Shown here in pieces: positions 15,160-21,205 of a stretch of 21,205 nucleotides of DNA. Location of the stretch: the IMG/VR virus record IMGVR_UViG_3300028608_000096, positions 1-21,205 of that record. One strand, 5' to 3'. How positions within the stretch are numbered: position 1 is the stretch's first letter; each line of letters begins with the position of its first letter. Under the pieces are notes generated by a model that made no database searches, was not told the DNA's origin, and worked only from the letters and a program-made list of their open reading frames with translations. The stretch comes from a virus. Position numbers and translations under genes: made by a program.

Positions 15160-16883
15160 TACAGTCCCACCATGATCGGGTTTTCAAAGAAGCCGCTTGC
15201 GTCCGGTTCGCCAGCGTTCGCCAGCACTCGCCCGATGGCCATGATCAGCGCAACTGCGCCGTCTATCTTGTTGTCATCGCCCTGCTTGATCGGGCGCACC
15301 ACGTCGTCGTTGCCTGGCAGGAACTTGCCGATCACGTTTCCGATACACCAGGTCATGATCGGGTTGCCGTCGTGATGGAACCGGCCCGCGGTGATAGCCG
15401 CTTCCAGCTCCTTCATGGCGTCCGACATGTTGGTGTAGTTCTGCGTGATGGTGATCGGGTTGAACCCCTCGTCGTCGAGGTCATGGCTTAAGCCTGTCGC
15501 GCCATGGGGGTCAATCGGCGACTCGCGGAGGGGCGCCTGGTGATTGGCTTCCTTGGTGTCTTCGAGGATCTCGCGGTAATCGATCTCGGCGCCGTCGGTG
15601 ACATCCAGGTGCTTGGAGTTGACCCACGCCTGGAACCGCTCCGACATGCGCTTGTTGTCGGTATTGAATGCCGTGTCGTAGGGAACCCAGAACTTCGGCC
15701 CGACGCTGTAATAGTGGGTCCTGCCATCGATGACACGCCAGAACAGCCGTGCCCGCGAGTTCATGTCGAGCTTGCGAGCCAGGTCGAAGCCAGCGATCCA
15801 CTCCTGCCCCTCGAACTGCTCCAAGGTTAGAGTGGTATCTTCGCAGGCCTTCCAGTCTTCCATGTTGAAGAAACCAGATTTGGCGCTCACCCAGAGGTTC
15901 AGGTGCTTCGTCTTGAACGTGTTTGTGAAACGAGCGGAACGGATCGCCCGCGCCTGCTGGCTTTCCAAGTACTCCTGAAACACCGAGATCCCATGGTTTG
16001 GGTTGGCCTTGGCCAGCATCTTCGGGTCTGTCCAGTCGTCACCTTCATCAAGCGTCCAGATGTAGCCAAACAGCTCGTCGTCAGGAACCGTGCCCTCGAG
16101 CATCTCGATCACCTGGCGGCGCTTGTCGTAGCATGGTCCTTCGATATCAGCCCCTGCAGTCGTGATGATGAACATCAAGGGCTGTCGGCGGGCGCCCATA
16201 CCGGTGAGCATGGTGTCGTACTGCGCCGAGGTTCTGTGCTCGTGGTATTCGTCGACGATTGCACAGCTGGGCGACGCGCCGTCGCCAGGGTCGCCGATCA
16301 GTGGCTCAAAGCGGCTGAAGTCGGACGGGATGTTCATGTTCGAGGCGTTGACCTCGATACCAGCGGCCTGGATCAGCATGGGCGACTTGCTCACCATCAG
16401 TTTGGCCGGCCGGAAGACCTCCCAAGCCTGCTTCTCGGTGGTTGCACCTGAATAGACTTCGGCGCCAAATTCGCCGTCCGCAACGAACATACTGATGCCA
16501 ACACCGGCGGCGATCACCGACTTGCCGTTCTTACGGGGCACTTCCCAGTAGCTTTCGCGGAACCGGCGGTGTCCGCCCTTCTTCCTGACCCAGCCGAAGG
16601 TGACCGCCATGCCAAATAGTTGCCAGGGTTCCAGGCTGATCAGCTGCCGCTTGAAAGCCCATTCACCCTTAGTGTGCGGCAGGAGCTGGATCAGCTTCAG
16701 CTTCTTTTCGGCCTTGGCTGGGTCGAACTTGAAGCGGAACCCCCGCTTGCGGCTTGCGGCCAGATCATCAAAGTGACGCTGGATGGCAAGGTGAATATAT
16801 CGGCAGGCGGGGACTTTCCCTCGCAACACGGACCTTCCCCACGCCATCGCCTTGTCGACGTTGGGGTGCAGGGCCTTGGTCAT
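15159..16883 (-). CDS. terL: Terminase large subunit
   Basis: The 574-residue protein is the DNA-packaging motor of the type paired with P27-family small subunits. The ATPase half has a Walker A-like motif PRKNGKS (about residues 116-122), Walker B CAIVDE (about 208-212) and the coupling motif TTAG (241-244). The nuclease half shows RNase H-like acidic positions: D367 in [10 protein letters not shown]458 in IDPHG and D541 in [10 protein letters not shown]. These should cut concatemers at cos together with the HNH protein. The start directly abuts the small subunit stop and the end overlaps the portal start. Confidence 0.96.
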   Translation of the reverse strand: MTKALHPNVDKAMAWGRSVLRGKVPACRYIHLAIQRHFDDLAASRKRGFRFKFDPAKAEKKLKLIQLLPHTKGEWAFKRQLISLEPWQLFGMAVTFGWVRKKGGHRRFRESYWEVPRKNGKSVIAAGVGISMFVADGEFGAEVYSGATTEKQAWEVFRPAKLMVSKSPMLIQAAGIEVNASNMNIPSDFSRFEPLIGDPGDGASPSCAIVDEYHEHRTSAQYDTMLTGMGARRQPLMFIITTAGADIEGPCYDKRRQVIEMLEGTVPDDELFGYIWTLDEGDDWTDPKMLAKANPNHGISVFQEYLESQQARAIRSARFTNTFKTKHLNLWVSAKSGFFNMEDWKACEDTTLTLEQFEGQEWIAGFDLARKLDMNSRARLFWRVIDGRTHYYSVGPKFWVPYDTAFNTDNKRMSERFQAWVNSKHLDVTDGAEIDYREILEDTKEANHQAPLRESPIDPHGATGLSHDLDDEGFNPITITQNYTNMSDAMKELEAAITAGRFHHDGNPIMTWCIGNVIGKFLPGNDDVVRPIKQGDDNKIDGAVALIMAIGRVLANAGEPDASGFFENPIMVGL

Positions 16884-17369
16884 CTAGGAACTCAGTAGTT
16901 GGGCAAATTCGTTGGTGGCTTTGTCTTTATTGCCGCCGATCAGCCGGGTGCGGCTTGACGGATCAAGGCCTAACAGTGATCCGAAGGTCACCATCTGGCG
17001 CATTGTTTCGTTGGCTGCGGTCAACGCTGGGTTTTTTACCGGCCCACCCGTTGCTCCTGCCACCACGATTCCGTGTTCCTTAATCGACTCCTGGGCCATT
17101 CGCCAGTTGTCGTATGCGGTGCAAAAGGCTTCGACGTTGTGTAGGTCGGTGAGCGCTACGACGTTCTCGCGCAGCAGCTCAGGCAGGATCATCTTCCACA
17201 TCACCGCTGCCCGCTCGCTCAGCCATTCTGGCGGGTCGACATCGGTGATCTTGGAGAACTCCGGCTCAGCGTGATTCAGTGCTCTCTTGCCGGGGTTGCC
17301 GGCGAGCTTTTTCTTGGCCGTCGGCTTAGGTTTGCGACCACGGCCGGCGACCGTGGCGGTGCCTCCCAT
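16884..17369 (-). CDS. terS: Terminase small subunit, P27 family
   Basis: The 161-residue protein matches the P27 family of small terminase subunits: a Gly/Lys-rich N-terminus (GRGRKPKPTAKKKLAGNPGKR), a helical core (ERAAVMWKMILPELLRENVV) and the family signature GLDPSSRTRL near the C-terminus. It recognises the packaging site and loads the large subunit. The ATG at 17369 has AGGAG seven bases upstream. It directly follows a gap that probably holds cos and the HNH gene, the usual HNH - cos - terS - terL layout of cos-type phages. Confidence 0.93.
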   Translation of the reverse strand: MGGTATVAGRGRKPKPTAKKKLAGNPGKRALNHAEPEFSKITDVDPPEWLSERAAVMWKMILPELLRENVVALTDLHNVEAFCTAYDNWRMAQESIKEHGIVVAGATGGPVKNPALTAANETMRQMVTFGSLLGLDPSSRTRLIGGNKDKATNEFAQLLSS

Positions 17370-17373
17370 CGCG

Positions 17374-17504
17374 CAACTCCTGAATTTTTAATTTCGCGGG
17401 TGTAAAAAAACGACTGAGGGCGCGGTGTCCGAGCGAAAGGCCCTGAACTTTTGACCCTCCCCCTCCCCGGAAACGAGATTTCGTCTCATTTGCGCCGTTT
17501 TCGA
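17374..17504 (-). other. Non-coding gap, probable cos / packaging region
   Basis: This gap between the HNH and small terminase genes has no convincing gene. On the minus strand it has an imperfect dyad (GAGACGAAATCTCGTTTC, 17470-17487), then a G-rich run (CGGGGAGGGGGAGGG, about 17455-17469), then TCAAAAGTTC and finally an A/T-rich stretch before the terminase ribosome binding site. At the HNH stop codon, CGATCA and TGATCG form another small inverted repeat (17502-17518). Position between HNH and terS is where cos lies in HK97-type genomes. The exact cut site cannot be read from sequence alone. Confidence 0.5.
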
Positions 17505-17873
17505 TCATTTTTTGATCGTTTTCGACTCCCGCTGCGTCTTCGCCTTGTGGCAGTCGCGGTTGATCGCCCGAAGGTTGTGGTCATCGTCGGTCCCGCCGTG
17601 GGCAAGGGCGACAATGTGGTCAACCTCGTGTGCTTCTCGGATGCGGCCAAGCTGGGCGCAGTCGTCACACCGGCACAGGTACTGATCTCGCTTCAGGATT
17701 CGCTCACGCTTGCGCCGCCATGGGCGACCACCACGGCCTGACCCCTTACGTGTCGCCCAGGCCTTGGCCTGCTCGGCAGCCAGCTCGGCATGGCCATCGC
17801 AGTAGCCATTGGCATTGCGGTGCAGAGCACGACAGCCCTGGGCCCGACATGGCCGCTGAGGTCTCAACGGCAT
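17505..17873 (-). CDS. HNH endonuclease (packaging-associated)
   Basis: The 122-residue protein has an N-terminal cluster of possible zinc ligands (C9, C14, C25, H28), a basic linker (GRPWRRKRERILKRD) and an HNH core. The core has C67/C69/C72, the EVDHIVALAHGG motif (D85, H86), N100 and CHKAKT (C108, H109). Phage HNH proteins next to cos and terminase genes stimulate cos cutting by the large terminase, as shown for HK97 gp74. Gene position fits that role. Its ATG overlaps the end of the upstream small gene by ten bases. A homing-endonuclease role is less likely because of this fixed location. Confidence 0.9.
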   Translation of the reverse strand: MPLRPQRPCRAQGCRALHRNANGYCDGHAELAAEQAKAWATRKGSGRGGRPWRRKRERILKRDQYLCRCDDCAQLGRIREAHEVDHIVALAHGGTDDDHNLRAINRDCHKAKTQRESKTIKK

Positions 17874-18043
17874 GGCGCGCCACTCAGGTAGGTCTGCGGT
17901 GGCGCATCAGGATCGACACCGCCTTCATCCGCCAGGGCTTCGATCAGTGCCAGGTTCTGGCTTGCGATCGTCTCCATCAGGCCGGTCTGCTTCTGCTGCT
18001 GCTCCAGAATCTGCTGGAGCAAAGAGATTGCTTGCTCGTTCAC
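17864..18043 (-). CDS. Small glutamine-rich coiled-coil protein, GTG start
   Basis: The 59-residue product starts at GTG with GAGGA seven bases upstream. The first 36 residues have heptad-like Leu/Ile spacing with many Gln (AISLLQQILEQQQKQTGLME, then ASQNLALIEALADE), strongly suggesting a short coiled coil. An acidic, Pro-rich tail follows (VDPDAPPQ). The stop overlaps the HNH start by ten bases, an arrangement typical of co-translated phage genes. Most of the gene overlaps another small gene in a different frame. I do not recognise a function. The coding look of this frame is better than that of the overlapping frame over the shared bases. Confidence 0.62.
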   Translation of the reverse strand: MNEQAISLLQQILEQQQKQTGLMETIASQNLALIEALADEGGVDPDAPPQTYLSGAPCR

Positions 18044-18104
18044 GCGCGATCCTCATCCACTTGTTGATCCATTCGCGCCGAGCGGCGCACCCACTACACG
18101 ACAT
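17925..18104 (-). CDS. Small CxxC basic protein, overlaps next gene out of frame
   Basis: The 59-residue product opens with MSCSGCAARREWINKW and then IARERASNLF, a short Cys-x-x-Cys plus basic/aromatic helix seen in small phage proteins of unknown role. The first half looks genuine. The second half (from about residue 22) overlaps the coiled-coil gene in another frame and is Gly/Asp/Pro-rich, as expected of a constrained second frame. The ATG at 18104 has AAGG only two bases upstream, so initiation looks weak; a TTG at 18113 is an alternative. It overlaps the upstream gene end by 11 bases. Function unknown. Confidence 0.5.
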   Translation of the reverse strand: MSCSGCAARREWINKWMRIARERASNLFAPADSGAAAEADRPDGDDRKPEPGTDRSPGG

Positions 18105-18339
18105 CGCCTTCAACCACTAGGCCACGGCCGTCGACGGTGAAGACGACGGTCAGCCTTACCGGCTCGCCAGGCTCACTGAGCATTGAGGTACTGGCCTGAC
18201 ATGGCAGCAGTTCACCGCTTTCGGTGTGCAAGGCGAACGGCGAAGACGAATCAGGCTTACCCGGCACATAACGACAAGAGGCGTCGCCAAGGCAGGTCAC
18301 GTCGACATCAGGCGCTACACGCTTCAATACCAGCTTCAT
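18094..18339 (-). CDS. Hypothetical phage protein, 81 residues
   Basis: The product is beta-rich and acidic: MKLVLKRVAPDVDVTCLGDA, then SSSPFALHTESGELLPCQAS and an alternating hydrophobic end (VRLTVVFTVDGRGLVVEGDV). It has three cysteines, no signal peptide and no membrane segment. The ATG overlaps the upstream holin-like stop by one base (TGATG), so it is read as part of the lysis/late leader cluster. I recognise it only as a small conserved-looking phage gene and cannot give a function. It is not an obvious spanin, since it lacks a lipobox or an N-terminal anchor. Confidence 0.7.
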   Translation of the reverse strand: MKLVLKRVAPDVDVTCLGDASCRYVPGKPDSSSPFALHTESGELLPCQASTSMLSEPGEPVRLTVVFTVDGRGLVVEGDVV

Positions 18340-18620
18340 CAGTCCACCCTAACGATCTTGGCCACGTTGCCCTTGGCCCGGCACACCAAGATGGCGGCCA
18401 GCAGGTAGAACGCAGTGTTGAACCAGGACGCATCGGCGAAATCGTCGTGCATCACCATGCGGCCAACGAGGCTGACGCACTGCATCCCCGTCACAGCGCA
18501 GGCCGCCCACGCCATCAGCGATATGCCCAGCTTGTAGCGGGCATCTGGATACGGCCGGTATCGCAGCCCGATCATTACGAAGATGACGGCGCATAGAGCG
18601 GCCTGGATAACGGCAACCAT
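18339..18620 (-). CDS. Holin-like membrane protein 2
   Basis: The 93-residue protein has three hydrophobic segments: the N-terminus (VAVIQAALCAVIFVMIGLRY), the middle (LGISLMAWAACAVTGMQCVS) and near the C-terminus (WFNTAFYLLAAILVCRA), with a basic end. This matches the three-helix phage holin family often placed next to another holin gene. It could be the holin itself or the antiholin partner of the upstream gene. The ATG lies directly after that gene's stop and its ribosome binding site (GGAGGG) lies inside the end of that gene. No endolysin gene is next to it. Confidence 0.75.
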   Translation of the reverse strand: MVAVIQAALCAVIFVMIGLRYRPYPDARYKLGISLMAWAACAVTGMQCVSLVGRMVMHDDFADASWFNTAFYLLAAILVCRAKGNVAKIVRVD

Positions 18621-18995
18621 TCAACCCTCCTTCCTGGCTCGCAGGCGGAAGACCCATTGCAGCCAGGTAGGCATGCGCCCGGTCTGCATCCACTCCAGCA
18701 AGCCAGAGAATGTAACGACGCAGAGCACGCCGCATACGAATGCGCTGAAGCCAGCGGTCTGGGTCCAGGCCCGGCCCATCAGCTCGGCTGAACCGAAGTA
18801 GCCACCGATCCAGCCAGCCAGTAGATAGCCGACACGGCGCCAGGTGCTGATGTCCTTGGCGAACACCACGTAGAAGAAAGCCCCGCCGAACGCGCCGACC
18901 AGTGCGGCGAGATCCAGCTGAGGGAATGCAGCACCCAGGCCGACGCTGGCAAGTACGCCGGTCACTGCGAGGGCGCCGGTACTTGGCTCGGCCAT
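18621..18995 (-). CDS. Holin-like membrane protein 1
   Basis: The 124-residue protein has about four hydrophobic stretches (ALAVTGVLASVGLGAAFP, AALVGAFGGAFFYVVFA, GYLLAGWIGGYFG and FVCGVLCVVTFSGLLEW) and a basic C-terminus (RLRARKEG). This fits putative phage holins that form the lysis lesion in the inner membrane. It is the first gene after the late promoter and tandem terminators, the place of S in lambda. The ATG at 18995 follows GGAG by eight bases. A longer in-frame reading up to 19148 would translate through both terminator hairpins and is rejected. Confidence 0.75.
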   Translation of the reverse strand: MAEPSTGALAVTGVLASVGLGAAFPQLDLAALVGAFGGAFFYVVFAKDISTWRRVGYLLAGWIGGYFGSAELMGRAWTQTAGFSAFVCGVLCVVTFSGLLEWMQTGRMPTWLQWVFRLRARKEG

Positions 18996-19009
18996 AAGCA
19001 CTGCTCCAT

Positions 19010-19035
19010 AAAAAAGCCCCGGCATTTGCCAGGGC
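19010..19035 (-). terminator. Intrinsic terminator ahead of the holin gene
   Basis: On the minus strand GCCCTGGC-AAAT-GCCGGGGC is an 8-bp stem (one G-U pair) with a 4-base loop, followed by six T. It lies between the candidate late promoter and the holin start, where lambda has tR'. It is the second of two hairpins in tandem. Confidence 0.83.
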
Positions 19036-19046
19036 TCAGAAACGAC

Positions 19047-19073
19047 AAAGCCCAGCTCAATGGCCGGGCTTTT
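19047..19073 (-). terminator. First hairpin of the tandem pair
   Basis: On the minus strand AAAGCCCGGC-CATTGA-GCTGGGCTTT forms a 10-bp stem with one G-U pair, followed by a short, broken T tract (GTCGTTT). The matching A and T flanks would let it work in either direction. Alone it is a moderate terminator; with the next hairpin it makes a strong block. Confidence 0.65.
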
Positions 19074-19118
19074 GTAGTGCCACTCCTCAGCAACGCGCAG
19101 GAATGACAGGATGGGGAA

Positions 19119-19148
19119 ATAATCGGCCATGCGGCCATTTGATGTCAA
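19119..19148 (-). promoter_or_regulatory. Candidate late promoter (pR'-like)
   Basis: On the minus strand a perfect -35 box TTGACA is followed by an 18-base spacer and GATTAT (four of six -10 bases). The -35 box overlaps the stop codon of the upstream regulator-like gene. The spacer contains GGCC-GCAT-GGCC, a short inverted repeat that could bind a protein. Transcription would start near 19112 and meet the tandem terminators within about 40-100 bases. Confidence 0.6.
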
Positions 19149-19723
19149 GCGGCATTTTCCATCGACAGGCCTTCGTGATCCAGAATGTCTGCCGCCGCCT
19201 CCAGGGCCTCTTCGGCCATCTGCTCCAGCACGTCTTCAATACCCTTTCTCCAGCGGCGACGAGTGCGCTCCGGGCGGGCCTCCGGGTCCCAGCGATTGAT
19301 GTCGTAGAACTGAGCCGGCAGAACGATCATGTCGCTCGACCGCTTTCCATCTGCGCCCTTCATCTTGGGAATCGCCCAGGCCGTCACGGCGCTGGTGATG
19401 AATAGTTTCGGCGCATGGGAGGCAACCATCGGGATCAGTCGGCTAATCGACTGGACTTTTCGGCCCTTGTGCGTGCTGAACCTGGCCACCAGGACATCCC
19501 AGTGGCGCGCCTTCAGCTGGCTATGCAAACGCGCGAACACCCAACAGTCGGCATCCATACGGCTGATCTCGCCGCGCTCCACTGATCTGCTCAAGGTGGC
19601 CATGTCGTGGCCTTCTTCGCTGCCTGGCTCGTATAGCTTCTGCCAGGCCTGCTTGCTGGTGTTATCGATCGCTTCTGCAGCCAGGGCCGAGACGACCGCC
19701 GCGAGTACGCTGCTGTAAATCAT
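19145..19723 (-). CDS. Possible late-gene regulator in Q position
   Basis: The 192-residue soluble protein has a helical N-terminus (MIYSSVLAAVVSALAAEAID), a basic central segment (VARFSTHKGRKVQSISRLI), a conserved-looking block (MKGADGKRSSDMIVLPAQFY) and an Arg-rich segment (PEARPERTRRRWRKGIEDVL) suited to nucleic acid binding, then an acidic helical end. Its size is near lambda Q (207), but it has one cysteine (C60) and so lacks the zinc motif of lambda Q. I infer an antitermination-type or other late-activator role from position: it directly precedes a promoter, tandem terminators and the holin. Similar proteins occur in Pseudomonas prophages in this place. The ATG at 19723 has GGGGGAAGG upstream. 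The function call is tentative; that it is a gene is firm. Confidence 0.72.
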   Translation of the reverse strand: MIYSSVLAAVVSALAAEAIDNTSKQAWQKLYEPGSEEGHDMATLSRSVERGEISRMDADCWVFARLHSQLKARHWDVLVARFSTHKGRKVQSISRLIPMVASHAPKLFITSAVTAWAIPKMKGADGKRSSDMIVLPAQFYDINRWDPEARPERTRRRWRKGIEDVLEQMAEEALEAAADILDHEGLSMENAA

Positions 19724-19734
19724 GTCCTTCCCCC

Positions 19735-20052
19735 TCAATCCCCGGTGTAGTTGCTGCCCCCGGCGCCGAGCCGGTTGCCTTCCTGATACTGCGCGCCCGG
19801 GCCTGTGGCCCGAGAATTCTTCAACTGCTCGATCTGCCGGAGCGCTGCCCGAAGCCTCATGCTGAGCTGGGTCACCAGTTCATCCAGGGCCAGGGCCTCG
19901 CCTGTTGCGGCCACTACCCAGCCTGAGGCGTTGCAGTGGTCGCATGGCAGTTCGTGAAACAAACCCTTGGTTACCGCTCTCCCACGGCACAAAGGGCATA
20001 CATCCAATTCAATTACGGCCTTCTTGAAAGCCGGGCCGTGGCTTTTCCTCAT
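19735..20052 (-). CDS. Zinc-motif (half-DnaJ-type) phage protein
   Basis: The 105-residue protein has two Cys-x-x-Cys pairs, C19/C22 (CPLCRGRA) and C37/C40 (CDHCNASGW), resembling one zinc unit of the DnaJ cysteine-rich domain. A helical middle follows (ALALDELVTQLSMRLRAALR, then QIEQLKN) and a Gly/Asn-rich end (GNRLGAGGSNYTGD). A nucleic acid or protein-binding zinc ribbon is likely; the precise role is unknown. The ATG at 20052 overlaps the upstream stop (ATGA). It ends 11 bases before the regulator-like gene, so the two probably act in one operon. Confidence 0.82.
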   Translation of the reverse strand: MRKSHGPAFKKAVIELDVCPLCRGRAVTKGLFHELPCDHCNASGWVVAATGEALALDELVTQLSMRLRAALRQIEQLKNSRATGPGAQYQEGNRLGAGGSNYTGD

Positions 20053-20231
20053 TCTGCTCGACGCCCCTTCTTGGCCTTCAACCAAGGCCGTGGAGGCTGC
20101 CGTTTCGAGCCAGCGATCTCCGAAGTGATGTCAAAGAACTCGTCGATGATCACCATCCCAGGGATGCCGACACCACGAATGCCGCCATCGAGGAACAGCA
20201 GCGGGGCGCGGGACTTGCCCAGATTTCTCAT
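20049..20231 (-). CDS. Hypothetical 60-residue phage protein
   Basis: The product opens with basic residues, has a Gly/Ile-rich centre (LLFLDGGIRGVGIPGMVIID), then EFFDITSEIAG and a strongly basic, Pro-rich end (RQPPRPWLKAKKGRR). It overlaps both neighbours by four bases with ATGA signals, so it is translated in a chain from the recombinase to the zinc-motif gene. No known family is recognised. The overlaps on both sides and a balanced amino acid mix make it likely to be real. Confidence 0.68.
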   Translation of the reverse strand: MRNLGKSRAPLLFLDGGIRGVGIPGMVIIDEFFDITSEIAGSKRQPPRPWLKAKKGRRAE

Positions 20232-21205
20232 TTCGAATCCTCGCTAATAACTAATTTGCTAAGGCCTCCCGAAGCCTCGCCACCATTGGCCTGTGCCGAA
20301 TTCTGCGGGATTTCAAATAAGGCCTCTTTAAGGCCATGGACGGCGCTGAAGCCGATCCGATCAAGCCACGCATGCCACTTCTCTAGAGCCAACTTGCGCT
20401 GCTCCATGGCCTGCGTGTGGATGTAGGTGCTGGCGATTTTGCCCAGCGAGTGGTTGAGCAGCATCTCGCCGATGTGGCCGTCGATACCGAGGTCGGTCCA
20501 GGTAGTGCGGGACACCTTGCGCAGGTCGTGACTGGTCCACTCGCCTTGCCCCAGTCGGGTGAACACCATGCTGGCCTGGGTCTCGCTCAATGGCTGCCCG
20601 CGACGATTCGGGAACAGGTAGGCGCCTTCGTAGCCCTTGGACTGCTGAATGGCGCGGTAGCGGATCAGCAGCGCCTGAAACTGGGCGGTCAGTGGCAGGC
20701 GGTGCTCGGTGCGGGTCTTGGTGTGGGCGGCCGGAATGAACCACTCGGCAGCAGCCAAGGTGACATCGCTCCAGCGCGCCATGCGGGTCTCTCCGATTCG
20801 AGTGCCATGGGCCAGCATCATCAAAGCCAACATGGCGTCGCTCGGGCTCGTCTCGAAGGCCTGAGCCAACTGCTGCATCAGCTCAGGTAAGTGCACGCCA
20901 CGCAGGCGAGCAGCCTTTGCGGTGATTCGCGCCTTGGTGAAGTCACTGAAGCGCACCCCGGTCATGGGGTTGCCGTCGATCATCTCCAGCTTCAGGGCCT
21001 GACGAAAGGCGGTCAGCAGCATCCCGAACATTTGCCGGAGATAGGACAGCGACAGCTTGGCCTGGCCTGGCCAGATCAGATGCTTATCGATCAGTTCGGC
21101 GCTGACGTACTTGATTGGCAGATCGCCCAGGCATGGCCGCAGGTGCTTGCCCACTGCGGCGCGGGTGGCAGCCTTGCGCTTCGCCGATAGGGAGCGGTCG
21201 CGAGC
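20228..21205 (-). CDS. Tyrosine recombinase / integrase, N-terminus cut by window edge
   Basis: About 325 residues are visible; the frame is open to the right edge (upstream codons read RSLSAKRKAATRAAVGKH), so the start is outside and the GTG at 21154 is internal. The core-binding domain (YLRQMFGMLLTAFRQALKLE) is followed by the catalytic domain. All expected residues are seen: Arg in HGTRIGE, Lys in TKTRTEHRLPLT, His-x-x-Arg in SHDLRKVSR, His in LNHSLGKIASTY and the nucleophile Tyr in the same block. Enzymes of this type insert and excise phages at att sites. The stop overlaps the next gene, leaving no room for attP on this side. It may be the integrase or a recombinase of another use in the early region. 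Confidence 0.92.
   Translation of the reverse strand, partial: ARDRSLSAKRKAATRAAVGKHLRPCLGDLPIKYVSAELIDKHLIWPGQAKLSLSYLRQMFGMLLTAFRQALKLEMIDGNPMTGVRFSDFTKARITAKAARLRGVHLPELMQQLAQAFETSPSDAMLALMMLAHGTRIGETRMARWSDVTLAAAEWFIPAAHTKTRTEHRLPLTAQFQALLIRYRAIQQSKGYEGAYLFPNRRGQPLSETQASMVFTRLGQGEWTSHDLRKVSRTTWTDLGIDGHIGEMLLNHSLGKIASTYIHTQAMEQRKLALEKWHAWLDRIGFSAVHGLKEALFEIPQNSAQANGGEASGGLSKLVISEDSK

Noticed and set aside
17326-17508. Minus-strand open frame of 60 codons across the gap before terS
   Set aside because: It runs through the probable cos region and into the terminase gene in another frame, with poly-Gly from the G-rich run; no ribosome binding site supports it.
17502-17518. Small inverted repeat with T run on the plus strand at the HNH stop
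   Set aside because: It could pass for a plus-strand terminator, but there is no plus-strand gene to terminate and the stem is only six A/T-rich pairs.
18996-19148. N-terminal extension of the first holin-like gene
   Set aside because: The in-frame extension would translate both terminator hairpins and the promoter region; the ATG at 18995 has a good ribosome binding site and a proper holin start.

Overview
The window is a continuous stretch of a temperate, lambda/HK97-type siphophage genome, almost certainly a prophage of a GC-rich gammaproteobacterium. Pseudomonas is the best guess; it rests on the look of the proteins (lysis, zinc-motif and late-regulator genes), not on any host DNA, because no host gene is visible. 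Every convincing gene is on the minus strand, so the transcript runs from right to left. Both ends cut a gene: the recombinase at the right edge lacks its N-terminus and the tail-tip gene J at the left edge lacks its C-terminus.

In order of transcription (high to low coordinates): an early/delayed-early tail with a tyrosine recombinase (20228-21205), a 60-residue unknown, a CxxC...CxxC zinc-motif protein and a 192-residue protein sitting where a Q-type late regulator would sit (19145-19723). Next comes a 149-bp control region with a candidate promoter and two tandem terminators (18996-19144). Two holin-like genes, three small unknown genes and an HNH nuclease follow (17505-18995). A 131-bp gap that probably holds cos precedes the packaging and head genes: small and large terminase, portal, ClpP-type protease, HK97-fold capsid, a small unknown, and connector/neck proteins (9696-17369). 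The tail genes are tube, G/GT chaperone with a GGGAAAG frameshift site, a superinfection-exclusion-like membrane protein, tape measure, and the tail-tip genes M, L, K, I and J.

The genes work together as one late transcription unit: gene ends and starts overlap or abut nearly throughout. The main non-coding signals are hairpins, several of them textbook intrinsic terminators, placed between structural genes. Together with the promoter-then-terminators arrangement ahead of the holins, this suggests that late expression depends on processive antitermination. The least ordinary items are this control layout, the Imm/SHOCT membrane gene inserted between the tail chaperone and tape measure genes with its own terminator (the place HK97 carries its exclusion gene gp15), a well-defined frameshift site with an adjacent hairpin, an HK97-type cross-linking residue set in the capsid, a carbohydrate-binding-like module in J, and two small genes overlapping in different frames. 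No endolysin gene is visible; it probably lies left of J. I see no tRNA, CRISPR array, insertion sequence or real plus-strand gene.
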